Shown piece after piece: positions 8,543 through 16,577 of a DNA stretch of 64,000 nucleotides. Source of the stretch: UBA2387 sp019454665 (lineage in GTDB: Bacteria > Armatimonadota > Fimbriimonadia > Fimbriimonadales > Fimbriimonadaceae); contig BTVX01000006.1 of assembly GCA_045862995.1 (NCBI GenBank), positions 1 through 64,000 of the forward strand, given 5' to 3'. The translations under genes and the position numbers were made by a program. The notes under the pieces are model-generated. The model had not been told where the DNA came from and searched no databases. It saw nothing but the letters and a program-made list of their open reading frames with translations. Positions within the stretch are counted from its first letter, which is position 1. Each line of letters starts with the position of its first letter.

Positions 8543-8548
8543 TATACT
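8543..8548 (+). promoter_or_regulatory. Probable -10 box for the ABC-2 operon
   Basis: TATACT occurs 34 nt upstream of the TTG start of the ATPase gene in the 181-bp gap 8402-8582. No clear -35 box is seen. It would give a leader of about 28 nt containing the GGAGG at 8566-8570. Confidence 0.4.
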
Positions 8549-8582
8549 CCCGCCCTGATCACCCTGGAGGTGTTGCGACTCT

Positions 8583-9527
8583 TTGGCCGCAGCGATCGAA
8601 ACCAAAAGCCTGACGAAGACCTACAAACTTCGCAACGGAAAAGTCAACGTCGTTGACAAGCTCGACCTGTACGTGGAGGAAGGCGAAATTTTCGGCTTCC
8701 TCGGACCGAACGGGGCTGGCAAAACAACGACCATCAAGATGTTGCTCGGCATCATCTACCCGACCTCGGGCGAGGCGAAGGTCCTCGGCAAGGAGGCGGG
8801 CGACATCAACACGCACCGGATCATCAGCTATCTGCCCGAGAAGCCCTATTACTACGAGTACATGACGGGCATGGAGATCCTGAAGTTCTACGGCTCGCTG
8901 TTCGGCATCAACGACCCCGCCAAGTTCCAGTCGCTGCTCGAGCGCGTGAACCTGGCCGGAGACGCGGGCAAGCCCATTTCGGCCTATTCGAAGGGCATGC
9001 AGCAGCGCATCGGTCTGGCCCAAAGCCTCCTGAACGATCCCCGGCTGCTGTTCCTCGACGAGCCCACCGGCGGCTTGGACCCGATCGCGCACATCGAAAT
9101 CCGCGACCTGATCCTACAGTTCCGCGAAGAGGGCAAGACGGTCTTCATTTCCAGCCACGCCTTGAGCGACGTCGAGCGCATCTGCGACCGGGTCGCCATC
9201 ATCAACAAGGGCGTCATCGCCCGGCAGGGCAAGCTCGACGAGCTGCTTCGCGGCGGCCGCATCGAGGTCATCGCGGATCAGGTTCCCGCCGACTTCCCGG
9301 CCAAGCTGAAGGACCTGCGCGTGACGTCCTCGTACAACAACGCGCGGTTGATCCTCGACATCGACGAGGAAGAAGACGTGAACGGCGTCTTGGATTCGCT
9401 TCGATCGGCCAAAGCCCACATCGTCAGCGTCATCCCGCGCCGCAAGAAGCTGGAAGACCTCTTCTTGGAGACGGTCAAGAACGTGAGCGAAAAGCGCACC
9501 ACCACCATGTCCGGAGCCGCTCAGTGA
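8583..9527 (+). CDS. ABC-2 transporter ATP-binding protein
   Basis: A 314-residue ATPase of the ABC-2 (drug/lipid/polysaccharide exporter) type. Walker A GPNGAGKTT (about 43-51), signature YSKGMQQRIGLAQSL, Walker B LLFLDEPTGGLDP and H-loop FISSHALSD are all present. The C-terminal 90 residues form the extra domain common in CcmA/NosF-like ATPases. The start is TTG at 8583, preceded by GGAGG about 12 nt upstream; no ATG fits. It overlaps the permease start by 4 nt (GTGA), so the two subunits are translated together. The substrate cannot be read from sequence. Confidence 0.93.
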   Translation: MAAAIETKSLTKTYKLRNGKVNVVDKLDLYVEEGEIFGFLGPNGAGKTTTIKMLLGIIYPTSGEAKVLGKEAGDINTHRIISYLPEKPYYYEYMTGMEILKFYGSLFGINDPAKFQSLLERVNLAGDAGKPISAYSKGMQQRIGLAQSLLNDPRLLFLDEPTGGLDPIAHIEIRDLILQFREEGKTVFISSHALSDVERICDRVAIINKGVIARQGKLDELLRGGRIEVIADQVPADFPAKLKDLRVTSSYNNARLILDIDEEEDVNGVLDSLRSAKAHIVSVIPRRKKLEDLFLETVKNVSEKRTTTMSGAAQ

Positions 9528-10312
9528 AGCAAATCTGGTCCATTGCCGCCACCACCCTGGGCGAGGCGATCCGTCGCCGCGTCCTGCTCGTCATTCTCCT
9601 CGTCGGCGTCGTGTTCATCGCCATCGCGCCCGGTCTGGGCGTGCTCTCGGCACGTTCGGAGACGACGGTTCTGCGGTCCATGCTGCTCGGCATCATCCAG
9701 ATGACCAGCGCAGTCATCGCCGTGGTCTTGACCGTGTACATGATCCCGAACGAGATCGAGCGGCGGACGATCTACACCATCCTCTCCAAGCCGGTCCAAC
9801 GTTGGCAGTTCTTGCTCGGAAAGTACTTCGGCGCCGTCCTCTCGCTGGCGGTGATGATGGCCCTGATGACGGGCGTGCTGTGCATCGCCTACTGGATCCA
9901 GCAGGGCTACAACGCGCAGGGTCTGCAAGACCTGCTCAAGGCGCCTGTGATGTTCTTCGTCCAGATGTGTCTGCTGGCCGCCATCGGGTTGTTCTTCTCG
10001 ACGTTCGTCTCGCCGCTGGTGAACTTCTTCCTGTCCGGTGGCTTGTACCTGCTGGGCTCGACGTTCAGCCTGCTGTTCCAGGACATGCTGGCGAACCCGA
10101 ACGCGCCAGGCGTGGCGAAGATGATCGCGACGGTCGTCAACGTCATCGTCCCCAACTTCGCCTACTACAACATCCAGAATCCCATCATCAACCCGCAGGT
10201 CGTGATTCAAGACGAGTTCCAGAACTACGTCAAGATCATGGCGTACGGCGTCGCATACATCGGTGCGCTGCTGGTGGCGGGCATTCTGATCTTCGACCGC
10301 CGAGAGGTGTGA
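9524..10312 (+). CDS. ABC-2 type permease
   Basis: A 262-residue integral membrane protein with six hydrophobic segments (about 18-40, 55-75, 100-125, 140-160, 165-185 and 235-255). IPNEIERRTIYTILSKPVQR after the second segment is typical of ABC-2 permeases of the NosY/CcmB-like group. The GTG start overlaps the end of the ATPase gene. With the preceding ATPase it should form an exporter; the third gene of the operon, 4 nt downstream, may be a dedicated partner. Confidence 0.9.
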   Translation: MKQIWSIAATTLGEAIRRRVLLVILLVGVVFIAIAPGLGVLSARSETTVLRSMLLGIIQMTSAVIAVVLTVYMIPNEIERRTIYTILSKPVQRWQFLLGKYFGAVLSLAVMMALMTGVLCIAYWIQQGYNAQGLQDLLKAPVMFFVQMCLLAAIGLFFSTFVSPLVNFFLSGGLYLLGSTFSLLFQDMLANPNAPGVAKMIATVVNVIVPNFAYYNIQNPIINPQVVIQDEFQNYVKIMAYGVAYIGALLVAGILIFDRREV

Positions 10313-10316
10313 TGCC

Positions 10317-11702
10317 GTGACCAGAAAGTCCAAGTTGCCCCTGATCCTGCTCGCGGTCTTCGCCTTGACACAGGCCGTGATCGGCCGCGTCGTCGTGTTC
10401 CCGGTCTGGGTGAAGGATTACAAGCCCAAGGGGAACCAAGCCAACGCGGGAGGTTTGAGCCCCGACCAGTTGCTCCTTTCGCTCGCGGGCTTCCGCGAAC
10501 TCATCGCGGGCATCCTGTGGGTGCGCGCCGACTCGTTCTTCGACACGGGCAACTACGACGCCGTGTTGCCGCTCATCCGCTTGGTCACCATCCTTGACCC
10601 GCACCAGATCGACGTGTACGCCACGGGCATGTGGCACATCGGCTACAACTTCACGGACGAGGATCAGCGGTCCGACCGGCGCTACATTCCGTCGGCGCTC
10701 GCGCTTGGCAAAGAAGGCGCGAACAACAACAAAGAGACGTACGAGATGTTCTTCGAAACGGGGTGGATGTGGTACCACAAGGTGGACGACGACTACGCCC
10801 AGGCCGTCAAGTGGTTCGAAGACGCCCACGAGCGACCGGACATCATCCAAGCCCGCAAGAACCTCCTCAGCATGGCGTACTTCCGCGCCGGCGAGCTGGA
10901 GAAGGGCATCGGGCTCTTGAACAAGCTGTACGAAGAGGCCGTCGTGGCCGAGAACAAGGCCGACGCCACCTACGGCAACACGCAGGTCCGCGAGACCATC
11001 GAGAACAACCTCGACACGCACTTGGTGCGCTTCGTCCAGCGCGGCGAGTGGGCGCGGTTGCAGGACGCCAAGAACGGCACGAACACGTTCGAGCAGGGCG
11101 ACTACGACACCTTGCCGCCGCACGATGTGGGCTTCTCGGCCCGAGTCACCGTCGAAGCGCCCCGTGTCATCCGTGTCGAAGGCACGTGGAACGTCCTGCC
11201 CATCGGCAGCCGCATTCGCATCGTGCTCCGCGACGAGGACTACCCGAACGCCGTGCCGGCAGGCATGCAGTGGGACATGACCGACGAAGTCACGCTGGAC
11301 CCGCCCAAAGACATCACGTTCATGCAGGACCAGTTGTTCATCCGCAACCGGCGATTCGATCGGCGCATTGACATGTCGAAGGACGTCACGATGTACCCCT
11401 TCACCAAGGACAAGTACGTCGTCGAGTTCTACTACAACCCGCGCAGCGCGCCGCCGCACCTGCAAGACAAGTTCGGCTACACGGGCATCGGATTCACCGA
11501 CTCCAACTTCCTGGACCTTCAGGCCCGGAACGGCGAGCGCGTCATGTACGCCAAGCTCGAGCTGACCCGCGACCAGTTGCTGCAGCGCGGCGAGTGGGCC
11601 GACCGCAACGCCGTGGTCCAGACCAAGAACTTCGACCCGGGCAAGCGCGTCGGCTCGCAGAAAGACATCATCAACATTCCGAACCTTCGGGCGAAGGGCT
11701 AA
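10317..11702 (+). CDS. Membrane-anchored TPR-like protein, partner of the ABC-2 transporter
   Basis: A 461-residue protein starting with GTG 4 nt after the permease gene. It has one N-terminal membrane helix (residues 7-30) and then a long periplasmic part. Residues 50-230 look like tetratricopeptide helices (FRELIAGILWVRADSFFDTGNYDAVLPLI; YAQAVKWFEDAHERPD; RKNLLSMAYFRAGELEKGI are three helix pairs), and 260-440 seem beta-rich. I do not recognise the family. Being third in the operon suggests it works with the exporter, perhaps recognising the substrate outside the membrane. Confidence 0.75.
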   Translation: MTRKSKLPLILLAVFALTQAVIGRVVVFPVWVKDYKPKGNQANAGGLSPDQLLLSLAGFRELIAGILWVRADSFFDTGNYDAVLPLIRLVTILDPHQIDVYATGMWHIGYNFTDEDQRSDRRYIPSALALGKEGANNNKETYEMFFETGWMWYHKVDDDYAQAVKWFEDAHERPDIIQARKNLLSMAYFRAGELEKGIGLLNKLYEEAVVAENKADATYGNTQVRETIENNLDTHLVRFVQRGEWARLQDAKNGTNTFEQGDYDTLPPHDVGFSARVTVEAPRVIRVEGTWNVLPIGSRIRIVLRDEDYPNAVPAGMQWDMTDEVTLDPPKDITFMQDQLFIRNRRFDRRIDMSKDVTMYPFTKDKYVVEFYYNPRSAPPHLQDKFGYTGIGFTDSNFLDLQARNGERVMYAKLELTRDQLLQRGEWADRNAVVQTKNFDPGKRVGSQKDIINIPNLRAKG

Positions 11703-11904
11703 TCGAGCCAGAGGGTTCGGGTGCCACGCATAGGATCGCCGCCCCTCCCGGCGGCGGACGCCTCTGGGCTTGATTCGTTCTCAGAATGCCTGACACGGCT
11801 CATCCTGTTGGGCGAATCGAAAGAGGGGTCTCCATCGGGCGAGCTCCTGCCACCCGAAAGCAGGGAGTGCGTGCGGTTGGCGGCGAACCCTCCAGACCAA
11901 AGTG

Positions 11905-11933
11905 ATTGGCGAGGCTCACCGGGCCTCGCCAAT
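11905..11933. terminator. Perfect hairpin between convergent genes
   Basis: ATTGGCGAGGC (11905-11915) pairs perfectly with GCCTCGCCAAT (11923-11933) over 11 bp with a 7-nt loop. It sits between the end of the TPR-like gene (11702) and the end of the redoxin gene (11958), so it could stop transcription from both sides. No T-run follows on either strand. The rest of the 255-bp gap holds no gene I can support. Confidence 0.6.
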
Positions 11934-11957
11934 CCTCAAGCCGACGCGCGAGGGCGC

Positions 11958-12548
11958 TCAGTACTTGACGTTGCACCCGTAGGGACGGGTTTTGGGGTTC
12001 GAGACGGCCTTGCCGCTTTTCGCCTCTTCAAACGCCTTCAGCACGTAGTTCTCGGCCTTGGGGATGTCGGCCGTATTGGAAGATGGGATCGAGTCGATCG
12101 CGCCGTCGTACAGCAGTTCGCCCTTCGGGGAAACCAGGAACATGTGCGGCGTGGTCTTCGCGTCGTACTTCTTGCCCACTTCGCCCGTCGTGTCGAGCAG
12201 GATCGAAGTCGGTGCGCCCTTCTGTCCGGCCATGACTTCCAGGGCCTTCGCGCCATCCACGTGGCCCTGCTTGCCGGGGGCCGACGAGCAGATGGTGAGC
12301 CATACCACGCCCTCGCCCGTCAGCTTGCGCTGGAGGTTCTGCATGTTCTGGCTGGAGTAGTGCTTCACCACGATCGGGCACTGGTAGTTCCACCATTCGA
12401 GGACAACGAACTTGCCGCGATAGTCCTCGAGGCTGACCTTGGCGCCCTTGGCATCGGTGAGCGTAAACGTCGGTGCGGCCGAATTCACCGGAGCGGTCCC
12501 GGTCGAACCAATGGCCAGAGCGGCGAGACACGTAAGCATCAGATTCAT
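11958..12548 (-). CDS. Secreted thioredoxin-fold redoxin (AhpC/TSA-like)
   Basis: A 196-residue protein with a signal peptide (about 1-23). The thioredoxin fold is marked by VVLEWWNYQCPIVVKHY, with a single active-site cysteine, Cys57, and TTPHMFLVSPKGEL with the cis-Pro. There is no CXXC, as in peroxiredoxin-like redoxins. It probably reduces or oxidises thiols or peroxides in the periplasm. It is the last gene of the four-gene leftward operon, 13 nt after the DsbD-type gene. Confidence 0.87.
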   Translation of the reverse strand: MNLMLTCLAALAIGSTGTAPVNSAAPTFTLTDAKGAKVSLEDYRGKFVVLEWWNYQCPIVVKHYSSQNMQNLQRKLTGEGVVWLTICSSAPGKQGHVDGAKALEVMAGQKGAPTSILLDTTGEVGKKYDAKTTPHMFLVSPKGELLYDGAIDSIPSSNTADIPKAENYVLKAFEEAKSGKAVSNPKTRPYGCNVKY

Positions 12549-12561
12549 GGCTGCATTTCTC

Positions 12562-13353
12562 CTATCGGGACAAGGCCCCGAGGGACACTTCGTAAGCGGA
12601 ACGTTCCTTGCCCCAAACCACGACCAACACCCCTCGGAGTTCCTTCGGGGTCTTGGACGAATATTCGGAACGCTTGACATCCAAAACAAGTTTCCCGCCG
12701 CTCCACGAGACGGCTTGCTTCGCCGAGTGCGAGAGCGCCTCGCCGGAGGCCGCATAGAAGTAGGCCTCGTCCGGGGCGCGGTCGCCGAGCGGCTGCACTT
12801 CCAAGCGGTAGCCTTCGGTCGTCGGCGTGGCGCGACCGGTGAGCTTGGTGCGCAGGGGGAGTTCCTTGCGGAACGACTCGAAGACGGCGGCGTCGCTCGA
12901 AGGACGGAGCGCGTCGCCGACCGTCACGTTCACAGTGCCTTGCCCCTGGCCGGGCACGTACTCCTCCTTGCAGGCCAGCCAGGAGGCCTTGGCGGCGAGC
13001 GCGTAGGAACCTGGCTTTGCGGTGGCGGGAGTCTGAACTTCAGCCATCAGCAGGACCTTGCGCTCGTAGCCGTAGTTGATCAGGCCGGCGGCATCGAACC
13101 TGTGCGGAGCGGGCCACTGGAGTTTGCCGATCGCCCAGCCTTCGGGCAGTTGGATGTCCAGCGTGGTCGGCAACCCAGAATCGCCCGGATTCAGCCAGTA
13201 CACGTGCCATTCGGGCTTCATCGTGTACTCGCCCGCGACCCAAAACGACGCTCCGGGCTTGACCGTCTCGACCGACGCGATCAGGCGGAACGTGCAGGGC
13301 GCGTCTTGCCGAAAAGCGGCCAAGGCGACAGCGGCGACAAGCGTGGCGATCAC
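12562..13353 (-). CDS. DsbD N-terminal-domain protein (stand-alone)
   Basis: A 263-residue secreted protein (GTG start, leader 1-13) matching the periplasmic alpha domain of the thiol reductase DsbD: EWHVYWLNPGDSGLPT, QLPEGWAIGKLQWP and INYGYERKVLL. There is no membrane or thioredoxin domain, so it is a detached version. The usual site is C-x3-C (as in LVCKEECIP); here Cys128 is kept in WLACKEEYVPG but the second cysteine is Tyr132. It may act as a one-cysteine relay or a binding protein. It lies between the redoxin and the copper monooxygenase fusion. Confidence 0.82.
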   Translation of the reverse strand: MIATLVAAVALAAFRQDAPCTFRLIASVETVKPGASFWVAGEYTMKPEWHVYWLNPGDSGLPTTLDIQLPEGWAIGKLQWPAPHRFDAAGLINYGYERKVLLMAEVQTPATAKPGSYALAAKASWLACKEEYVPGQGQGTVNVTVGDALRPSSDAAVFESFRKELPLRTKLTGRATPTTEGYRLEVQPLGDRAPDEAYFYAASGEALSHSAKQAVSWSGGKLVLDVKRSEYSSKTPKELRGVLVVVWGKERSAYEVSLGALSR

Positions 13354-13384
13354 ACCTATCTCAACGCAAACCGAGCGTCGAGGT

Positions 13385-15094
13385 TCACTCCATGCGTCCT
13401 GGCGTCACCGCGGCGACCAGCAAGAACATCTCGTCGGTCGTGGCCTCGCCCCACCGCACGTCCTTGGGCGGGTCGTTGGGGTTGTTGGGGTTGTCCTTCG
13501 AGTTGTCGTAGACGGCTTCCACGTGGATGCGCGAACCCCTCGGCAGGAAGAGCGGCTCCTTCAGAACGTAGTTCAGCTGCCAATTGAAGTCCCAGTCTTT
13601 GATCCAGATGATCGGGCGGGTGGCGCCGTCGGGGAGGCTGGCCCACACCTTCATTTGGCGACCCAAGAGGTGCATGTGCGGCATCACGCTGTGGAGCGTC
13701 ACATCGGCGCGGACGGGGTACTGCATGCTGACCGGGTGGGCCGACGCGCCTGCTGGAATTCGGAACAGGGGGTTCGCGATCCACGCAAGCGTCATGGGCT
13801 TGGTGGGCGTTTTGTCTGCGAAGTACAGCCCCACCTTGGTCTGGTCCGTTTCTTCCTTGCCCGAGGGGTGGTAGTGGACCTGGAGCACGAGGGTGGTCCC
13901 CGGCTTGAGCTCGAAAGCCGAATCGGCGGGCGTGTGCTGGGGTCGCAGTCCGGGCGCCCATCCCCCGAGCGCGCCGCTCGGGTTGAAGCCGACGCCGCCG
14001 AACGTGGTGTAGCCGTCCTGGCCGTCGTTGTCGCGCCCATTCATGGCGTGCGAGTGGCCCCGCTCGTCGAGGAACGCGATGACGTGGTGGACGACCTTCT
14101 TGTTGCCCGGTCGGACGTCCATGGCCGTGATCCACTTGGTCTCCTTGAAGTCGGTCTTGATCACGAAGTTGCGGTAGACGTCGCCCCCTCCGGCGGGCAC
14201 CTTGAACGGTTTGGGCATCCCGACGATGTGCGAGGGCTCGCCCAGAGTCCACTCCGAAGGGAAGGTCGGCGTCGGCGGTTCCTTGGCCGCATCGCCCCGG
14301 GGCGCGCCGACCTCGGACCAAGCCTTGAGGGTGTCGCGCTCCCAATCGGTCAGCCGCATCTCGCCCACGAACTCGCCATAGCCATGCGTGGCTTTCCACG
14401 GCGGCATCTTGCCCCGCTCGGTGGCCAGCGCGATCATCGGGGCCCACTTGCGCGCGTTCTCGTAGCCGACCAGCGAGAATGGCGCGACTTCGCCGGGACG
14501 GTGGCACGAGAGGCACTGCTTGGCGAGGATGGGGGCGATGTGCTCGGCGTAAGACACCTGGCTGGGCTTGGGAAGCGGCGCCCCCGGCATCAGGACGCAT
14601 CCCTCTGGAGTGGTCGGGGGCAACGGTCCGTTCTTCCCCGCCAGCGCATGGTCGAGCGCCTCTCGAAGGTAGGGCTTCCGCGCCAGCGTGGGGTCTTTGT
14701 GGTCGTCCAGCGCGCCTTGGTACACCCTGCGACCGTCGGCATCGAACACGAACACCGTGGGGATGCGCTCCGCTCCGAGCGCCTTGGCTTCCGCCGCACC
14801 GTGGTCGAGCGACCAGGTCAGATCCAAGCCCCTTTCGTCCAGGTAGCGCCGAACGCCGTCGGTGGATTCGAGATCGTTGGGGAACAGGGCTTCGAAGCTC
14901 ACGCCTTTCGCCCGGTAGTCGGCGACGATCTGGCCGAGCCGCTCGGTGTAGCGCGAGGCGACGGGGCAATCGGTGCTCCACACGAGCACGACGCGGGCCT
15001 TGGCTTCAGGCTCGGCCACGCGAGCGGTCAGGCCCAAGGCGACGGGCAACGCCAGCAGCGGCGCGACTTTGAGCAGCGTGCGCAGGATGTCCAT
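13385..15094 (-). CDS. Redoxin-cytochrome c-copper monooxygenase fusion
   Basis: A 569-residue secreted protein with three modules. Residues 30-150 are a thioredoxin-like redoxin (WSTDCPVASRY, Cys43, and IPTVFVFDADG). Residues 180-280 hold a heme-binding CLSCH (194-198) and a later KMPPWK that may supply the axial Met. Residues 290-569 resemble the copper type II, ascorbate-dependent monooxygenase family: KVVHHVIAF (His336, His337), QVHYHPSG (His407, His409) and MPHMHLLG (His473, His475) are copper-ligand motifs. The enzyme probably hydroxylates a small substrate, with electrons passed by its own heme. Similar fusions occur in Planctomycetes and Acidobacteria, by my recollection. The start is the ATG 15094 with a leader of 20-25 residues. 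Confidence 0.88.
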   Translation of the reverse strand: MDILRTLLKVAPLLALPVALGLTARVAEPEAKARVVLVWSTDCPVASRYTERLGQIVADYRAKGVSFEALFPNDLESTDGVRRYLDERGLDLTWSLDHGAAEAKALGAERIPTVFVFDADGRRVYQGALDDHKDPTLARKPYLREALDHALAGKNGPLPPTTPEGCVLMPGAPLPKPSQVSYAEHIAPILAKQCLSCHRPGEVAPFSLVGYENARKWAPMIALATERGKMPPWKATHGYGEFVGEMRLTDWERDTLKAWSEVGAPRGDAAKEPPTPTFPSEWTLGEPSHIVGMPKPFKVPAGGGDVYRNFVIKTDFKETKWITAMDVRPGNKKVVHHVIAFLDERGHSHAMNGRDNDGQDGYTTFGGVGFNPSGALGGWAPGLRPQHTPADSAFELKPGTTLVLQVHYHPSGKEETDQTKVGLYFADKTPTKPMTLAWIANPLFRIPAGASAHPVSMQYPVRADVTLHSVMPHMHLLGRQMKVWASLPDGATRPIIWIKDWDFNWQLNYVLKEPLFLPRGSRIHVEAVYDNSKDNPNNPNDPPKDVRWGEATTDEMFLLVAAVTPGRME

Positions 15095-15138
15095 GATGCG
15101 TCCCGCAAGGATACAAGAATCGCGCATCCGGAGGTTGT

Positions 15139-15594
15139 TCAGGGCTGGCCGGCGGCTTGGGTCTCGGGCAGATGGACGCTCGTCGCGCCGCTGGCCGTGC
15201 ACCACGCGATGAGGACGGCGGCGCACAAGAACACGATCGCGCCCGGCAGCGTTCGGCTGAACGCCAAGCGAGCCCGGGCATCGCCCTCGAGTTTCTCGTC
15301 GCCGGAAGCCACACCCTGCAACACCATGCCCGCCCCGAAGAAAGCAAACGAGAGCCCCACGAAGACGCCGGTGGTCGCCTGAACCAAGCGGGCGTTGGCC
15401 AGATGCGCCGAAACCGTGGCGAAGTTCTGGGAGCTGATGGCGTAGCGTACGTCCTCGCTGATCTTGAGAAAGCCTCCGAAGTAGCTGATCGCATAGATCA
15501 TGCAACCCGCCCCGATGAGGAACGAAACCAACGACAGAATCCGCCAGATGAAGTTAGCAATGGGTCCTAGCACTCGACACCCCGAAAGCACCAC
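15139..15594 (-). CDS. Small membrane protein, unknown function
   Basis: A protein of up to 151 residues with three hydrophobic segments (about 15-40, 72-95 and 117-135). I do not recognise a family. Start: GTG at 15594 or the in-frame GTG at 15573 (VLGPIANF); both follow a strong promoter. It is the first gene of the redox operon, 45 nt before the copper monooxygenase gene, and might anchor or support that enzyme. Confidence 0.65.
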   Translation of the reverse strand: MVLSGCRVLGPIANFIWRILSLVSFLIGAGCMIYAISYFGGFLKISEDVRYAISSQNFATVSAHLANARLVQATTGVFVGLSFAFFGAGMVLQGVASGDEKLEGDARARLAFSRTLPGAIVFLCAAVLIAWCTASGATSVHLPETQAAGQP

Positions 15595-15618
15595 GACGCA
15601 ATGTCGCGTTGCCTTCCA

Positions 15619-15647
15619 ATCATAGCGGTTCTTTGGCTCGCCGTCAA
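15619..15647 (-). promoter_or_regulatory. Sigma-70-type promoter of the redox operon
   Basis: On the minus strand TTGACG (15647-15642) and TATGAT (15624-15619) are separated by exactly 17 bp. Transcription would start near 15612 and run leftward into the four-gene operon ending at 11958. This is one of the best-matching promoters in the window. Confidence 0.7.
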
Positions 15648-15671
15648 GCCTTCCTCAGGGTTCGGCCCGGG

Positions 15672-15755
15672 ATTCGTTTGCGGAGGGGGGGGTGTGGGGA
15701 ACAACACCCCCCGGTGCGGAACGAATGAGCCGGCTCCCCTCGGAAAACGGCTCAT
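15672..15755. other. Nested inverted repeats, possible RNA structure
   Basis: In the 259-bp gap without genes, ATTCGTT (15672-15678) pairs with AACGAAT (15720-15726) and encloses a 9-bp hairpin, GGGGGGTGT (15687-15695) with ACACCCCCC (15704-15712). An alternative stem, ATGAGCCG (15725-15732) with CGGCTCAT (15748-15755), overlaps the first. Such mutually exclusive stems suggest a structured RNA or a terminator region, but no T-run is present. It lies between the tail-like genes and the redox operon promoter. Confidence 0.4.
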
Positions 15756-15853
15756 CTCGACTCTCCCTTCGGATTCCTGACACCCTTACAAACCCGCCAA
15801 ACCCCCGATTCCTTCGCCGGGACGGAGTTTTTTGGCGAAATGTCATCTGGTGT

Positions 15854-16060
15854 TCAGATTTCGGCGTGCCTGGACTCGAAGTCGGCTTCGGCATCGGCCA
15901 TTGCTTTGGCCTTCAGCACCCGCCGAACCTCCGAGGCCACGACGGACGAGATGTAGACGGCCAGGCGGTCCCGGCGCTCTTCGGCGGTGCCGGTGAGCCC
16001 GAGCGTTTCGCACAGGGCATCGGCGGCGGTTGGCGCGATTTCGATGGTGATCGTTTCCAT
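15854..16060 (-). CDS. Small protein, tail-cassette gene 3
   Basis: A 68-residue soluble protein (METITIEIAP start). It begins with a beta-type segment and continues as a long helix rich in Ala, Glu and Arg (VVASEVRRVLKAKAMADAEA), so coiled-coil formation is possible. I do not recognise it. It is the last of three closely spaced leftward genes, 5 nt after the tail-fibre-like gene; short helical proteins of this kind are often found beside phage tail fibres. Confidence 0.55.
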   Translation of the reverse strand: METITIEIAPTAADALCETLGLTGTAEERRDRLAVYISSVVASEVRRVLKAKAMADAEADFESRHAEI

Positions 16061-16065
16061 AGGGG

Positions 16066-16575
16066 TTACCAGGTGGAGAGGGCGGCCCGCTTCCACGTGT
16101 TGAGGGCGGTGCAGATGTAGATGTAGTTGGCGTCCCAGGCGATGTCGCCCGCGTTGCCCGCGTCCGTGGCGGAGGAGGGAGTCCTGGACAGGCGCAACCG
16201 GAGCGTGTTGCCGTTGACGTCGAGCGCCGCGGTCGGCGAACTCGTGCGGATGCCCACATGGCCCGTGGAACCGGAGAGCCGCAGCACGAACTCCGCCAAA
16301 GCGTAGGAATAGACGAAGAAGTCGTTCCCGCCCGAGCGCCCGAACTCCCAGCGCAACGTGCCGTCGCTCATGCGGAACCGGGACTCCGATCCGGAGGGCG
16401 ACGTGAGCGTGAACTGGGCGTGCGAAGACGTGGATTCGAGCTTGGCGCTGACCGCACCACTAGCGGGACCCGTGACCAACCGAGCCGAAGCGTCGGTGTA
16501 GAGCACGTGGTCGGCGCCTCCGCCGGCGACGGGCTGACCGTTGCGGAGCGGCCTTTCGGAGAAGAGCGTCGGCAT
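16066..16575 (-). CDS. Tail-fibre-like protein
   Basis: A 169-residue protein. The stretch HVGIRTSSPTAALDVNGN near residue 110-130 matches the common G-I-G-T-x-x-P-x-x-x-L-x-V-x-G motif of phage tail fibres and similar trimeric beta-structures. The C-terminal GDIAWDANYIYICTALNTWKR resembles the closing segment of fibre or receptor-binding tips. There is no signal peptide. It starts 2 nt after the stop of the preceding gene. It could be a decayed prophage part, a tailocin-type fibre or a secreted adhesin; the lack of other phage genes leaves this open. Confidence 0.6.
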   Translation of the reverse strand: MPTLFSERPLRNGQPVAGGGADHVLYTDASARLVTGPASGAVSAKLESTSSHAQFTLTSPSGSESRFRMSDGTLRWEFGRSGGNDFFVYSYALAEFVLRLSGSTGHVGIRTSSPTAALDVNGNTLRLRLSRTPSSATDAGNAGDIAWDANYIYICTALNTWKRAALSTW

Positions 16576-16577
16576 AC

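Noticed and set aside
11721..12677. A 318-residue plus-strand ORF across the 11703-11957 gap
   Set aside because: It runs into the antisense of the redoxin gene and includes a terminator hairpin; no domain is visible.
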